The notes beneath the pieces were generated by a model. That model was not told the origin of the DNA. It made no database searches and worked only from the letters and a program-made list of their open reading frames with translations. From Candidatus Cloacimonadota bacterium (GTDB lineage Bacteria; Cloacimonadota; Cloacimonadia; Cloacimonadales; TCS61): a stretch of 5,645 nt of DNA. Made by a program: the position numbers and the translations under genes. The DNA is taken from NCBI GenBank assembly GCA_014382915.1, contig JACNIV010000080.1, forward strand, positions 1 to 5,645, written 5' to 3'. Numbering within the stretch: the first letter of the stretch is position 1; every line of letters starts with the position of its first letter. Below are positions 1 to 5,645 of the stretch, piece after piece.

Positions 1-791
1 CTATTAGAGTCGGAATATTCTTCTAAAAGGAATACTTCATCAATTTGTAAATCAAAAGGAGTTTTTATAGCCAAACCGATCTTTAAAGGAACGGGATTGC
101 TCAAGTAATTAAAATCAATCATAGCGCCAACAACAAAATTCACTCCGGCAAAAGTCCAGTCCGACCTATCATAATAATCCCAGTAATAATTATAACCCAC
201 TGAATCTACTTCAACCAAATCCTTTGATTCAAAGTAAGCCTCACCTACCCATAGATTGGCAGCGAATCCAACAGAGAAGATCGAGGCAATTCTATTAGCC
301 ATGCCGAGTGAGATCGTACTCGCTCCACCTTCAGAAAAAGTTTCATAAAAATATTCATATGATTCTAATGTGTCTGCATATGAATACTCTTTATGGTAAT
401 ATGAATATAGATCGAGTTGTCTTTGCACGGCCAGTGCAGCAACAAATTGTTTACCGGAAAATTCGAATGGATATACTGCACTCAAGAAATTCAGGATAGC
501 ATGTTCGTCTTCATAGGTTTCTACCCAATAATCGAAGTCCACTTCATATATTTCACCAAGACCCCGGGCTACAATGGATGCTTCCGGTTTATCCAATTGT
601 GTTAACCCGGCAGGATTCCAGGAAATAGCAGTGGCATCATCTGCCACACCGATGAACGCTCCTCCCATACCGGCAGCCCTGGCACCCACTCCTGTAAAAT
701 TCCAATCGGGACCTAAGTTGAGGTCAAGCTGGGCAAAAATAAGGCTTGAAATAATCATAAAAAGAAAAAAGCATAAAGATTTCAATTTCAT
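1..791 (-). CDS. FadL/PorV-like outer-membrane beta-barrel protein (paralog 1), 3' end cut by window edge
   Basis: Reading leftward from an ATG at 791-789, the frame stays open for 263 codons to the window edge, so the C-terminus is missing. The protein starts with a signal peptide (MKLKSLCFFLFMIISSLIFA, likely cleaved before Gln21). The N-terminal segment typical of FadL/OmpP1/PorV-type barrels follows: GARAAGMGGAF at residues 36-46, ADDATA at 50-55 and WNPAGL at 58-63. The rest alternates hydrophobic beta-strand-like stretches with acidic, tyrosine-rich loops, for example around residues 175-205, and includes NPVPLKIGL and TPFDLQI. The start is supported by GAGAGGAG five bases upstream. It is clearly paralogous to the complete barrel gene just upstream, with which it is probably co-transcribed. 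FadL relatives move hydrophobic compounds across the outer membrane and PorV acts in type IX secretion. Nothing visible decides between such roles, so the substrate is unknown. The fold and location are well supported; the function is not. Confidence 0.88.
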   Translation of the reverse strand, partial: MKLKSLCFFLFMIISSLIFAQLDLNLGPDWNFTGVGARAAGMGGAFIGVADDATAISWNPAGLTQLDKPEASIVARGLGEIYEVDFDYWVETYEDEHAILNFLSAVYPFEFSGKQFVAALAVQRQLDLYSYYHKEYSYADTLESYEYFYETFSEGGASTISLGMANRIASIFSVGFAANLWVGEAYFESKDLVEVDSVGYNYYWDYYDRSDWTFAGVNFVVGAMIDFNYLSNPVPLKIGLAIKTPFDLQIDEVFLLEEYSDSN

Positions 792-796
792 ATTTT

Positions 797-804
797 CTCC
801 TCTC
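797..804 (-). promoter_or_regulatory. Ribosome binding site of barrel paralog 1
   Basis: GAGAGGAG on the minus strand ends five bases before the ATG at 791. It fixes the start of a gene that has no stop codon inside the window and could easily be missed. Confidence 0.8.
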
Positions 805-814
805 ATAAAGAAAG

Positions 815-848
815 CCTCATATAATTTACCTCAAAAGGATATATGAGG
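815..848 (-). repeat. 9-bp perfect inverted repeat between the two barrel genes
   Basis: CCTCATATA (815-823) pairs with TATATGAGG (840-848) around a 16-base loop. It lies in the 71-bp spacer between the stop of the upstream barrel gene and the start of the downstream one. On the minus strand the stem is followed by CTTTCTTT, a broken U-tract, and then the downstream ribosome binding site. It could be a weak or partial terminator, or an mRNA processing or stability hairpin that adjusts the ratio of the two barrels. The stem is AT-rich and the U-tract interrupted, so complete termination is unlikely. Confidence 0.45.
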
Positions 849-862
849 GTTTGATATATTAT

Positions 863-2017
863 TTAGAAATAAATTATACCAGAAGCACTTATAGTGTTTT
901 TACCAACTGTTTCAATGTCATCATATCCATAAAAATCACCGTAATCTATTTCATAGCCCTGATGTGAGTAAGTGAATTCCAATGTAAATCTTTCAAAGAT
1001 CAATCCTGTACCTGCTGACCAACCCATACCAACGACCTGATCACCATTATAGTCTGCATTAAATGTTGGATATGTTTGCCATCCAGCTCTTAATGGAATA
1101 ACTGCAAAATCATTCACAACAAGATATTCTCCACCAACTCTGAACTGATTTAAATCGAAATCAATATAATCGGCTTGTGAATACATTTGTGTCTCATAAT
1201 CCATGGCAATAGTAAGTAATTCCCCAATTTTACATGATGCTCCAAACCCAAGCATTGTAGGCATTTCAAATGTATAATCACCATCATATTCCCAATCATA
1301 ATAACCGGTTTCCTCTTCCACTCCTTCATACTCTATTTCCAGATCAAAAGGTGTTCTGAAGTTAACTCCTAATCTAAGAGGGACAGGATTTTCCAAATTA
1401 TTTAAATCTATCATTCCACCAAAAATAAAATTCAACCCGGAATATGATTCTTCATAATTATCTTCAAAATAGTAACTATAGCCTTCTTCGGTTTCTACAC
1501 TTTCATATTTACCCATCCAAATATTTGTAGCAAATCCCAAAGAAACAAACGGAAGAATTGTTGCACCAACACCCAATGTAGCGCTGTCTACGCCACCAGT
1601 TCCTTCGAATTCATAATCATTTCCCTCATAGGTTACAAATTTAGAATAGCTGTAAAGATCAATCTGCTTCTGATAAGCTGCAGCAGCTACTAATTTGAAA
1701 TCACCAAATGTTAATGGTGTTGCACCACTTATGAAATTTAAAACAAAATGATCTTGTGAATCTTCTGTTTTTTCTCCATAAAAATCCCATTCATAAGTAT
1801 CATTAATAAACCTTGTTACAATGGAAGCTTCCGGGTGATGTAACTGTGTAAGACCTGCAGGATTCCAGACAACAGCAGTAGCATCATCTGCCACACCAAT
1901 AAAAGCTCCACCCATTCCGGCTGCCCGGGCTCCAGCTCCTGTTAAATTGAAATTTACGTTCTGAGCATTTAAGCCTATAACCAAAATGAATAAAAATAAT
2001 AAAAATAATAATTTCAT
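863..2017 (-). CDS. FadL/PorV-like outer-membrane beta-barrel protein (paralog 2)
   Basis: This is a complete 384-residue protein. A signal peptide (MKLLFLLFLFILVIGLNA, likely cleaved before Gln19) is followed by the FadL/OmpP1/PorV-type N-terminal segment: GARAAGMGGAF at 29-39, ADDATA at 43-48 and WNPAGL at 51-56. Alternating beta-strand-like stretches follow, with acidic, tyrosine-rich loops. The C-terminal third has the pattern LNQFRVGGEYL...PLRAGW seen in PorV-like and UPF0164-like barrels. The protein ends in IIYF; a terminal aromatic residue is typical of barrels inserted by the BAM machinery. The ATG at 2017 is set by AGGAGG five bases upstream. The gene starts 14 bp after the stop of the CsgG-domain gene and is followed 71 bp later by its paralog, so the three probably form one operon. 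Transport of a hydrophobic compound, or a role in an export or surface-assembly apparatus, are both possible. The substrate is not recognisable from sequence. Confidence 0.92.
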   Translation of the reverse strand: MKLLFLLFLFILVIGLNAQNVNFNLTGAGARAAGMGGAFIGVADDATAVVWNPAGLTQLHHPEASIVTRFINDTYEWDFYGEKTEDSQDHFVLNFISGATPLTFGDFKLVAAAAYQKQIDLYSYSKFVTYEGNDYEFEGTGGVDSATLGVGATILPFVSLGFATNIWMGKYESVETEEGYSYYFEDNYEESYSGLNFIFGGMIDLNNLENPVPLRLGVNFRTPFDLEIEYEGVEEETGYYDWEYDGDYTFEMPTMLGFGASCKIGELLTIAMDYETQMYSQADYIDFDLNQFRVGGEYLVVNDFAVIPLRAGWQTYPTFNADYNGDQVVGMGWSAGTGLIFERFTLEFTYSHQGYEIDYGDFYGYDDIETVGKNTISASGIIYF

Positions 2018-2022
2018 AATCC

Positions 2023-2030
2023 CCTCCTTT
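2023..2030 (-). promoter_or_regulatory. Strong ribosome binding site of barrel paralog 2
   Basis: AAAGGAGG on the minus strand (core AGGAGG at 2023-2028) ends five bases before the ATG at 2017. It lies in the 14-bp gap after the stop codon of the CsgG-domain gene, which suggests independent, efficient initiation within a shared transcript. Confidence 0.85.
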
Positions 2031-2031
2031 T

Positions 2032-3405
2032 TTATTTTACTACTACTTTATCTTCGATCTGCAAATCGCTGATCTTACCTATCGGTTTGGCAATCGACAT
2101 TTTTTCTTGAACCTGAATAACGATCAATTCTCCCAGGGGAGTTACGTTTATACCCAGAACTTCTCCTGTAGTGGGATGGTAATATTTCTTTCCTTCTTTA
2201 TAGGCAACGCATTTGGTGCCTTTTCGCACTCCTACATTGCTGCCGATGCTTAGAATAACCTGCGTATCTTCAACTTCCATGATAATTCCTTCTACCAGGG
2301 GAAGATCGTTATAGATATCTATAGCGGTTTGTTCCACCAGTCTTTCGATAGTTTCGATATTTGTATTTCCCGAAGATACTTCCTTAGCTACTATCAACTC
2401 ACTGGTTTCGGTATCGATACCCCGGGCACTTACTTTGGCAAACCCGACTTCAATGTTTATCCTACCTAAAATTATTATGTCTGCTCCAGCTAATTTCCCT
2501 AGTTTTACCGCTGTTTCATCATCCACAAAACCTGTCATCCCAAGTTTTTGTTCTTCCATTATTTTATCCAGGGCACTTCTTTCTATCACCCGGAAACGAC
2601 GAAGGTTAACAAGCTGTGTCACCAGTTTTTCCGTTACAGATTCTGCCAGATTCTGAGCTTTTTCATTACTTGCAAAAGTGAGCACTGCAACAGATAAACG
2701 AGAGCCAACCTGAGTTACTGCGTTTGGATCATAAGTTAATGCACCTAATGGTAATTTGCTGATATTTGATTTTCTGCTTTTCTGTTCTTCTAATTTCTGT
2801 CTCTCTTCTTCAAGTTCCTTTTGTTTTTTTTGGATTTCTTTTTCCAGTGCTGCTAATTCTGCTTTTTCTTTTCTTTCCCGTTCTTTCTCCAGGCTTTTGT
2901 TCTCTTCCTCGATCTCTTTTTGTTTTCTTGCCAGTTCTTCTTCTTTTTGTTTTTGTTCTTCCATCTCTTTCTGTCGGAAAGTTAATTCTTCCTGTTCTTT
3001 TTCATGTTGTTTTCTTTCAGCTAAGTTTTTTTCAAGATCGATATTTCTACCATCAAAGCTTAATTTTTTTATGTATTCCTCGGTGCGTTTAGATTTCTTG
3101 TAGGCATAAGAAAGTTGCAATTCTCCCATTGCGTTATCAAATTCATCCAGATTATAATAGCAGATCCCCACTTCTCTATGAGGAAAATATTTTATGAACC
3201 TGGTGCCGTACGTTCGTTTTTTCATGGCATCTTCAAATTCCAGTGAAGCTGCACTTTTGAATTCGGCTATTGCTCTTTCCCATTCACCTTTTTGCATATA
3301 TTGCAAGCCTTTGTCGTAATATGTATAAAACTTTTCTATAGAATATAACAAATTGCTATTTACAAAAATCGAAACAATAAATAAAATTATTAAACATCTT
3401 CTCAT
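2032..3405 (-). CDS. Secreted TPR / coiled-coil / CsgG-domain protein with FlgT-like C-terminal domain
   Basis: The product is 457 residues, starting at the ATG at 3405. GAAGGAG lies eight bases upstream, and the protein then begins with a signal peptide (MRRCLIILFIVSIFVNSNLL, likely cleaved near Ser22). A TTG 13 codons further upstream keeps the frame open but would bury the signal peptide. Layout: two TPR-like helical hairpins (about 27-57 and 75-115); a long Lys/Glu/Gln-rich coiled coil or single helix (about 120-212); a CsgG domain (about 236-368, with VAVLTF, VIERSALDKIMEEQKL and GADIIILGRI); and a small beta domain (371-457, GSNVGVRKGT) resembling the C-terminus of the flagellar protein FlgT. 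CsgG is the outer-membrane pore for curli subunits, but many bacteria use CsgG domains in other periplasmic assemblies. No lipobox cysteine is seen, unlike E. coli CsgG, so this is probably a soluble or peripherally bound periplasmic protein. It is the first gene of the operon with the two barrels and may help assemble or couple to them. Confidence 0.88.
   Translation of the reverse strand: MRRCLIILFIVSIFVNSNLLYSIEKFYTYYDKGLQYMQKGEWERAIAEFKSAASLEFEDAMKKRTYGTRFIKYFPHREVGICYYNLDEFDNAMGELQLSYAYKKSKRTEEYIKKLSFDGRNIDLEKNLAERKQHEKEQEELTFRQKEMEEQKQKEEELARKQKEIEEENKSLEKERERKEKAELAALEKEIQKKQKELEEERQKLEEQKSRKSNISKLPLGALTYDPNAVTQVGSRLSVAVLTFASNEKAQNLAESVTEKLVTQLVNLRRFRVIERSALDKIMEEQKLGMTGFVDDETAVKLGKLAGADIIILGRINIEVGFAKVSARGIDTETSELIVAKEVSSGNTNIETIERLVEQTAIDIYNDLPLVEGIIMEVEDTQVILSIGSNVGVRKGTKCVAYKEGKKYYHPTTGEVLGINVTPLGELIVIQVQEKMSIAKPIGKISDLQIEDKVVVK
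2770..3046 (-). other. Low-complexity segment encoding the charged coiled coil
   Basis: Over about 92 codons (residues ~120-212) the gene is almost entirely Lys, Glu, Gln, Arg and Leu, with recurring units such as KQKEIEEE and KQKELEEE. The plus strand is therefore extremely pyrimidine-rich (TTC, TTT, TCT) and open in other frames; those openings are by-products. At 0.15 nm rise per residue a continuous helix would be about 14 nm long, the right scale to cross much of the periplasm. Such tracts are prone to length change by slippage. Confidence 0.75.
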
Positions 3406-3413
3406 AAATAATA

Positions 3414-3420
3414 CTCCTTC
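3414..3420 (-). promoter_or_regulatory. Ribosome binding site deciding the start of the CsgG-domain gene
   Basis: GAAGGAG on the minus strand is eight bases upstream of the ATG at 3405. It lies inside the longer frame that opens at TTG 3444, so it argues that translation begins at 3405, just before the signal peptide. Confidence 0.85.
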
Positions 3421-3548
3421 ATTTAAGTTCCAGTTAAATCTCAATTTCTCGGGAATAATTAACTTCCCTTCACAAAAACGTTTATAAATTTAAATCAGTC
3501 AATAAATAAATTATTTTTATAGGATGTTTAATTAATTCTAACCTTTAT

Positions 3549-3576
3549 AATATATTTATAAATGCTTTTTTAACAG
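3549..3576 (-). promoter_or_regulatory. Candidate sigma-70-type promoter of the envelope operon
   Basis: On the minus strand, CTGTTA (3576-3571) and TATATT (3554-3549) are separated by 16 bases. The -10 matches the consensus at five of six positions and the -35 at three of six. The 5' leader would be roughly 135-140 bases. The whole region is so AT-rich that -10-like hexamers are frequent, and lineages of the FCB group may use other promoter signals. A promoter somewhere between the terminator and 3405 is expected; its exact place is uncertain. Confidence 0.25.
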
Positions 3577-3678
3577 GATTTGTTTGGAATGGATTTATCT
3601 TCCCGACGAATTTCTTAATACCACTTTTCATGATAAGTATTTCTAATTCTGGTTATTTACTTAAAATTTCACTCGAAT

Positions 3679-3706
3679 AAAAAAGGCTGAAATAAATCAG
3701 CCTTTT
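3679..3706 (-). terminator. Rho-independent terminator of the hydrogenase operon
   Basis: AAAAGGCTGA (3681-3690) and TCAGCCTTTT (3697-3706) form a perfect 10-bp stem with a 6-base loop. On the minus strand the stem runs into six consecutive T residues (3684-3679). It starts 27 bp after the stop codon of the hydrogenase large subunit, so it ends that operon and separates it from the envelope operon. On the plus strand the A-rich arm would also give a short T-run (TTTT), but no gene approaches from that side. Confidence 0.9.
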
Positions 3707-3733
3707 ATCTTACATTATTGAAATAATCAAACA

Positions 3734-5227
3734 CTACTTCCAGGAAACAGTTTCTTTCCCAATACTATCTCTTTTCATAGAACCGAGTTTTTTACCGTAT
3801 CTGTCCTGGAATGAGATATTTAACAGCATTTCTCCCATAATAGAGTGAGTAGCACAGGAGAAACATGGGTCATAAGCTCTGAATGCCATCTCCACCATAT
3901 TCAGTAAACCGTCATTAACATTGCCGCCTTTGATAAGTTTTTTGGCAGCTTTCTCTACAGACATACATATCGGAGCAGAATTAAACAGTGTGGCAACCAT
4001 CAAATTAACACCTGTTAAAACTCCTCTCTCGTCTGATTCATAATGATGGATCAAAGTACCTCGTGGTGCCTCTACAATTCCAACTCCTTCTTTAGGAGTC
4101 TGGAGATTCATATTGCGAGTATCAGGTGAGACCAGTTCTTCCAAATTGGCAAGTTCATTGATTTTTTCAGCAGCATAAAGAATTTCAATTAATCTTGCCC
4201 AATGATAAGCGAGTGTGTTATGACATGGTTTTCCACCCACTGTAGCATACATTCTTTCATATACCTGTTGAGCAAGTGGAGTAGCCATGCCATCGGCAGC
4301 ATTCAATCTTGCCAGAGGTGCAACTCGTACAATACCGCTGTTAACACCGTCAATAAAACCTTTCCAGCCGATCTTTCGCAGATATGGGAACTTGATATAG
4401 CTCCAATCCTCTACATGTTCTGCAAAAATATCTGCATATTCATCCGGTGCAAATAGTTCTACCGGATTACCTTCCGGATCGACGATCCTGATCTTTCCAT
4501 CATAGAAATTAACTTTGTTATTTTCATCGACCATTCCCATGTAATAGGTATTATGATAATAAGTATCAGATAGGATAAGATCAACATAATCCTTATTTTT
4601 AAGAACGATATCATCAAAAGCTTTTAGAGTGAATTTTGCGAACTCGATAGCATCTGTTGAGAATGCTTTGATAGTATCTCTTGTTTCTTCAGTTATCCTT
4701 TTTGCCACACCACCGGGAAGACCAAGAACAGGATGAATAGTCTTTCCGCCAATTTCAGCCATAATATCACGGCAGCGTTTTCTGATGGTAATAACCTGCT
4801 TGGCAACATCCACGCCAACCTTTTCAATAACACCCAGAATATTCCTTTTTCCTGCTGGAGCATCGGGACCAACTATAAAATCGGGACCACCAAGATAATA
4901 AAAGTGGATCGTGTGATCTTCAAACATAAACAAGTTATAAAAGAGTTCACGAATAGCTCTGGCAGTTGGAGTGGGTTCTACTTTGAAAAGGGAATCCAGG
5001 GCTTTTGTCCCCGCCATGTGATGAGCAGTGGGGCAAACACCACAGATACGCGAAGTTATTTGAGGCATATCTTCTGCTGGTCTTCCCACACAAAAAGCTT
5101 CGAATCCACGAAGTTCGGGTATCTGGAAAAAAGCTCTTTCCACATCACCCTTATCATCAAGGACAATTGTTATTTTACCATGACCTTCCAGCCTAGTGAT
5201 TGGATCTATTGTAATGATCTTACTCAT
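3734..5227 (-). CDS. mvhA: [NiFe] hydrogenase large (catalytic) subunit, group 3c MvhA-like
   Basis: This 497-residue subunit carries the NiFe centre that splits or forms H2. The N-terminal motif is R12-L-E14-G-H16. The first nickel-binding motif is RICGVCPTAH (C62, C65, H69), and the second is DPCFSCATH (C455, C458, H461). The conserved APRG loop near the active site is at 387-390. All four ligand cysteines are present, so the enzyme looks functional. Thirty-six residues follow H461, where maturation endopeptidases typically cut large subunits. The ATG at 5227 has AAGGAGGG five bases upstream; a longer in-frame start at 5344 would lie inside the small-subunit gene and add a sequence unlike the family. 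The start overlaps the small-subunit stop by 8 bp, implying translational coupling. Small-then-large order and motif style fit Mvh-type enzymes, which pass electrons through MvhD to heterodisulfide reductase HdrABC in the cytoplasm. Group 3b is the main alternative. Hydrogenase identity is very secure; subgroup and symbol less so. Confidence 0.93.
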   Translation of the reverse strand: MSKIITIDPITRLEGHGKITIVLDDKGDVERAFFQIPELRGFEAFCVGRPAEDMPQITSRICGVCPTAHHMAGTKALDSLFKVEPTPTARAIRELFYNLFMFEDHTIHFYYLGGPDFIVGPDAPAGKRNILGVIEKVGVDVAKQVITIRKRCRDIMAEIGGKTIHPVLGLPGGVAKRITEETRDTIKAFSTDAIEFAKFTLKAFDDIVLKNKDYVDLILSDTYYHNTYYMGMVDENNKVNFYDGKIRIVDPEGNPVELFAPDEYADIFAEHVEDWSYIKFPYLRKIGWKGFIDGVNSGIVRVAPLARLNAADGMATPLAQQVYERMYATVGGKPCHNTLAYHWARLIEILYAAEKINELANLEELVSPDTRNMNLQTPKEGVGIVEAPRGTLIHHYESDERGVLTGVNLMVATLFNSAPICMSVEKAAKKLIKGGNVNDGLLNMVEMAFRAYDPCFSCATHSIMGEMLLNISFQDRYGKKLGSMKRDSIGKETVSWK

Positions 5228-5645
5228 CTTTACCCTCCTTGCGAGCGCTACCAAGCAGAGATGCCGATAACCCATACCTGTAAAAAGTTCCGGCAAGATC
5301 AACCACTCCCCCAATAACTTTATCAATAGCTTCTTCTTCTTCACCTTCTAAGATCGCTCCCAGAGTACCTATCATTTTAGCTCCCTGGTCTCTGCAGGAA
5401 TCGGTGGGACCAAAACATCCTGTACAGGGCATATTTCCATTAATGCAGGAAGCTCCGCACCCATCTCTTGTGGCAGGTCCCATACAAATTATCCCTTGTG
5501 CAAGAAAACACTCTTCCGGGTCAAGTTCAATATCGATCACTCGTTTTATTTCTGATATTGTCACATCTTCCGGTTTACTCTCATTTCTATCACAGGATTT
5601 GCACAGTGATTTATCCGGTGATAAGATCGCTCCTTTGGGAGGTAA
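5220..5645 (-). CDS. mvhG: [NiFe] hydrogenase small (Fe-S) subunit, group 3c MvhG-like, 5' end cut by window edge
   Basis: The frame is open to the last base of the window and ends at TAA 5222-5220, giving the C-terminal 141 residues. The GTG at 5564 is internal, because codons to its right encode conserved family sequence (PPKGAI, then C15-K-S-C18-D). Nine cysteines are visible: C15, C18, C46, C54, C63, C67, C74, C77 and C84. They include the signature CMGPATRDGCGASC (54-67) and MPCTGCFGP (72-80), followed by DQGAKM. These match the part of MvhG/FrhG-type small subunits that binds the medial and distal [4Fe-4S] clusters. The cluster nearest the NiFe site would be bound by the missing N-terminal half. 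The subunit wires electrons from the large subunit to an outside partner, probably MvhD/HdrA if this is group 3c; those genes would lie to the right. HoxY-type (group 3d) subunits lack this multi-cluster C-terminus and are excluded. Confidence 0.88.
   Translation of the reverse strand, partial: LPPKGAILSPDKSLCKSCDRNESKPEDVTISEIKRVIDIELDPEECFLAQGIICMGPATRDGCGASCINGNMPCTGCFGPTDSCRDQGAKMIGTLGAILEGEEEEAIDKVIGGVVDLAGTFYRYGLSASLLGSARKEGKDE
5233..5240 (-). promoter_or_regulatory. Ribosome binding site deciding the hydrogenase large-subunit start
   Basis: AAGGAGGG on the minus strand lies within the last codons of the small-subunit gene, five bases before the ATG at 5227. It supports that start over the longer in-frame opening at 5344. 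Confidence 0.88.

Larger units (their letters stand above)
3406..3733. other. AT-rich intergenic region between hydrogenase and envelope operons
   Basis: No convincing gene is present. It holds the hydrogenase terminator (3679-3706), a weak promoter candidate (3549-3576) for the leftward envelope operon, and an AT-only inverted repeat (TTTATAA 3544-3550 with TTATAAA 3556-3562). TTTATAAAT occurs twice, at 3481-3489 and 3555-3563. A short hairpin in the presumed leader is formed by GGGAA (3451-3455) and TTCCC (3464-3468). A 28-codon frame at 3545-3631 (minus) lacks a ribosome binding site and is not called as a gene. Confidence 0.7.

Noticed and set aside
308..846. Overlapping plus-strand open frames opposite barrel paralog 1
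   Set aside because: They are antisense to a barrel gene with strong family motifs, and none has a ribosome binding site or family resemblance.
2756..3103. Ser/Phe/Cys-rich open frames on the plus strand
   Set aside because: They mirror the Lys/Glu-rich coiled-coil codons on the opposite strand, have biased low-complexity composition and lack initiation signals.
3406..3444. 13-residue N-terminal extension of the CsgG-domain protein from TTG 3444
   Set aside because: It would put charged and polar residues ahead of the signal peptide, and GAAGGAG precedes the ATG at 3405 instead.
4733..5317. 194-codon open frame on the plus strand opposite the hydrogenase
   Set aside because: It lies wholly antisense to well-conserved hydrogenase genes, crosses the overlap between both genes and shows no recognisable protein features.
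5228..5344. 39-residue N-terminal extension of the hydrogenase large subunit
   Set aside because: It lies in the coding sequence of the small subunit in another frame and is unlike the family N-terminus. A good ribosome binding site sits directly before the ATG at 5227.
5220..5564. Separate 114-residue protein starting at GTG 5564
   Set aside because: The frame continues without a stop to the window edge, and the added residues contain the conserved CKSCD motif. It is the tail of a longer small subunit, not a short gene.
1..5645. CRISPR arrays, tRNA or rRNA genes, insertion sequences, phage genes
   Set aside because: I looked for regularly spaced repeats, tRNA-like cloverleaf segments, transposase motifs and terminal inverted repeats on both strands and saw none.

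Overview
The window is AT-rich, densely packed bacterial DNA. Every gene I can support lies on the minus strand and reads right to left. Signal peptides, outer-membrane beta-barrel proteins and a CsgG-domain protein point to a double-membrane bacterium. An MvhA/MvhG-like [NiFe] hydrogenase points to an anaerobic, hydrogen-metabolising lifestyle. Barrels of this FadL/PorV-like kind beside CsgG-domain proteins suggest the FCB group or a related candidate phylum such as Cloacimonadota. That placement is inference: the window holds no rRNA or phylogenetic marker gene.

Right part (about 3676-5645): the 3' end of a hydrogenase operon. It contains the C-terminal 141 residues of the small, iron-sulfur subunit, whose 5' end lies beyond the right edge. 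The complete large, catalytic NiFe subunit follows, with its start overlapping the small-subunit stop by 8 bp. A strong intrinsic terminator stands 27 bp after the large-subunit stop. Sequence motifs fit the group 3c (Mvh, heterodisulfide-reductase-linked) class best. Group 3b cannot be excluded without the upstream genes.

Middle (3406-3733): a 328-bp AT-rich intergenic region. It carries that terminator, a weak promoter candidate, a small leader hairpin and one doubtful 28-codon frame.

Left part (1-3405): a compact envelope operon of at least three genes. First is a 457-residue secreted protein with TPR-like helices, a long charged coiled coil, a CsgG domain and a FlgT-like C-terminal domain. 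Fourteen bases later comes a complete 384-residue outer-membrane barrel protein. A 71-bp spacer containing a 9-bp inverted repeat follows, then a paralogous barrel protein cut by the left edge. The two barrels share a nearly identical N-terminal segment but differ strongly in their acidic, tyrosine-rich loops, so they are an old tandem duplication. A CsgG/coiled-coil protein co-transcribed with paired barrels is the least explained unit here and the best candidate for an undescribed envelope assembly. The hydrogenase operon appears to be a separate transcription unit.
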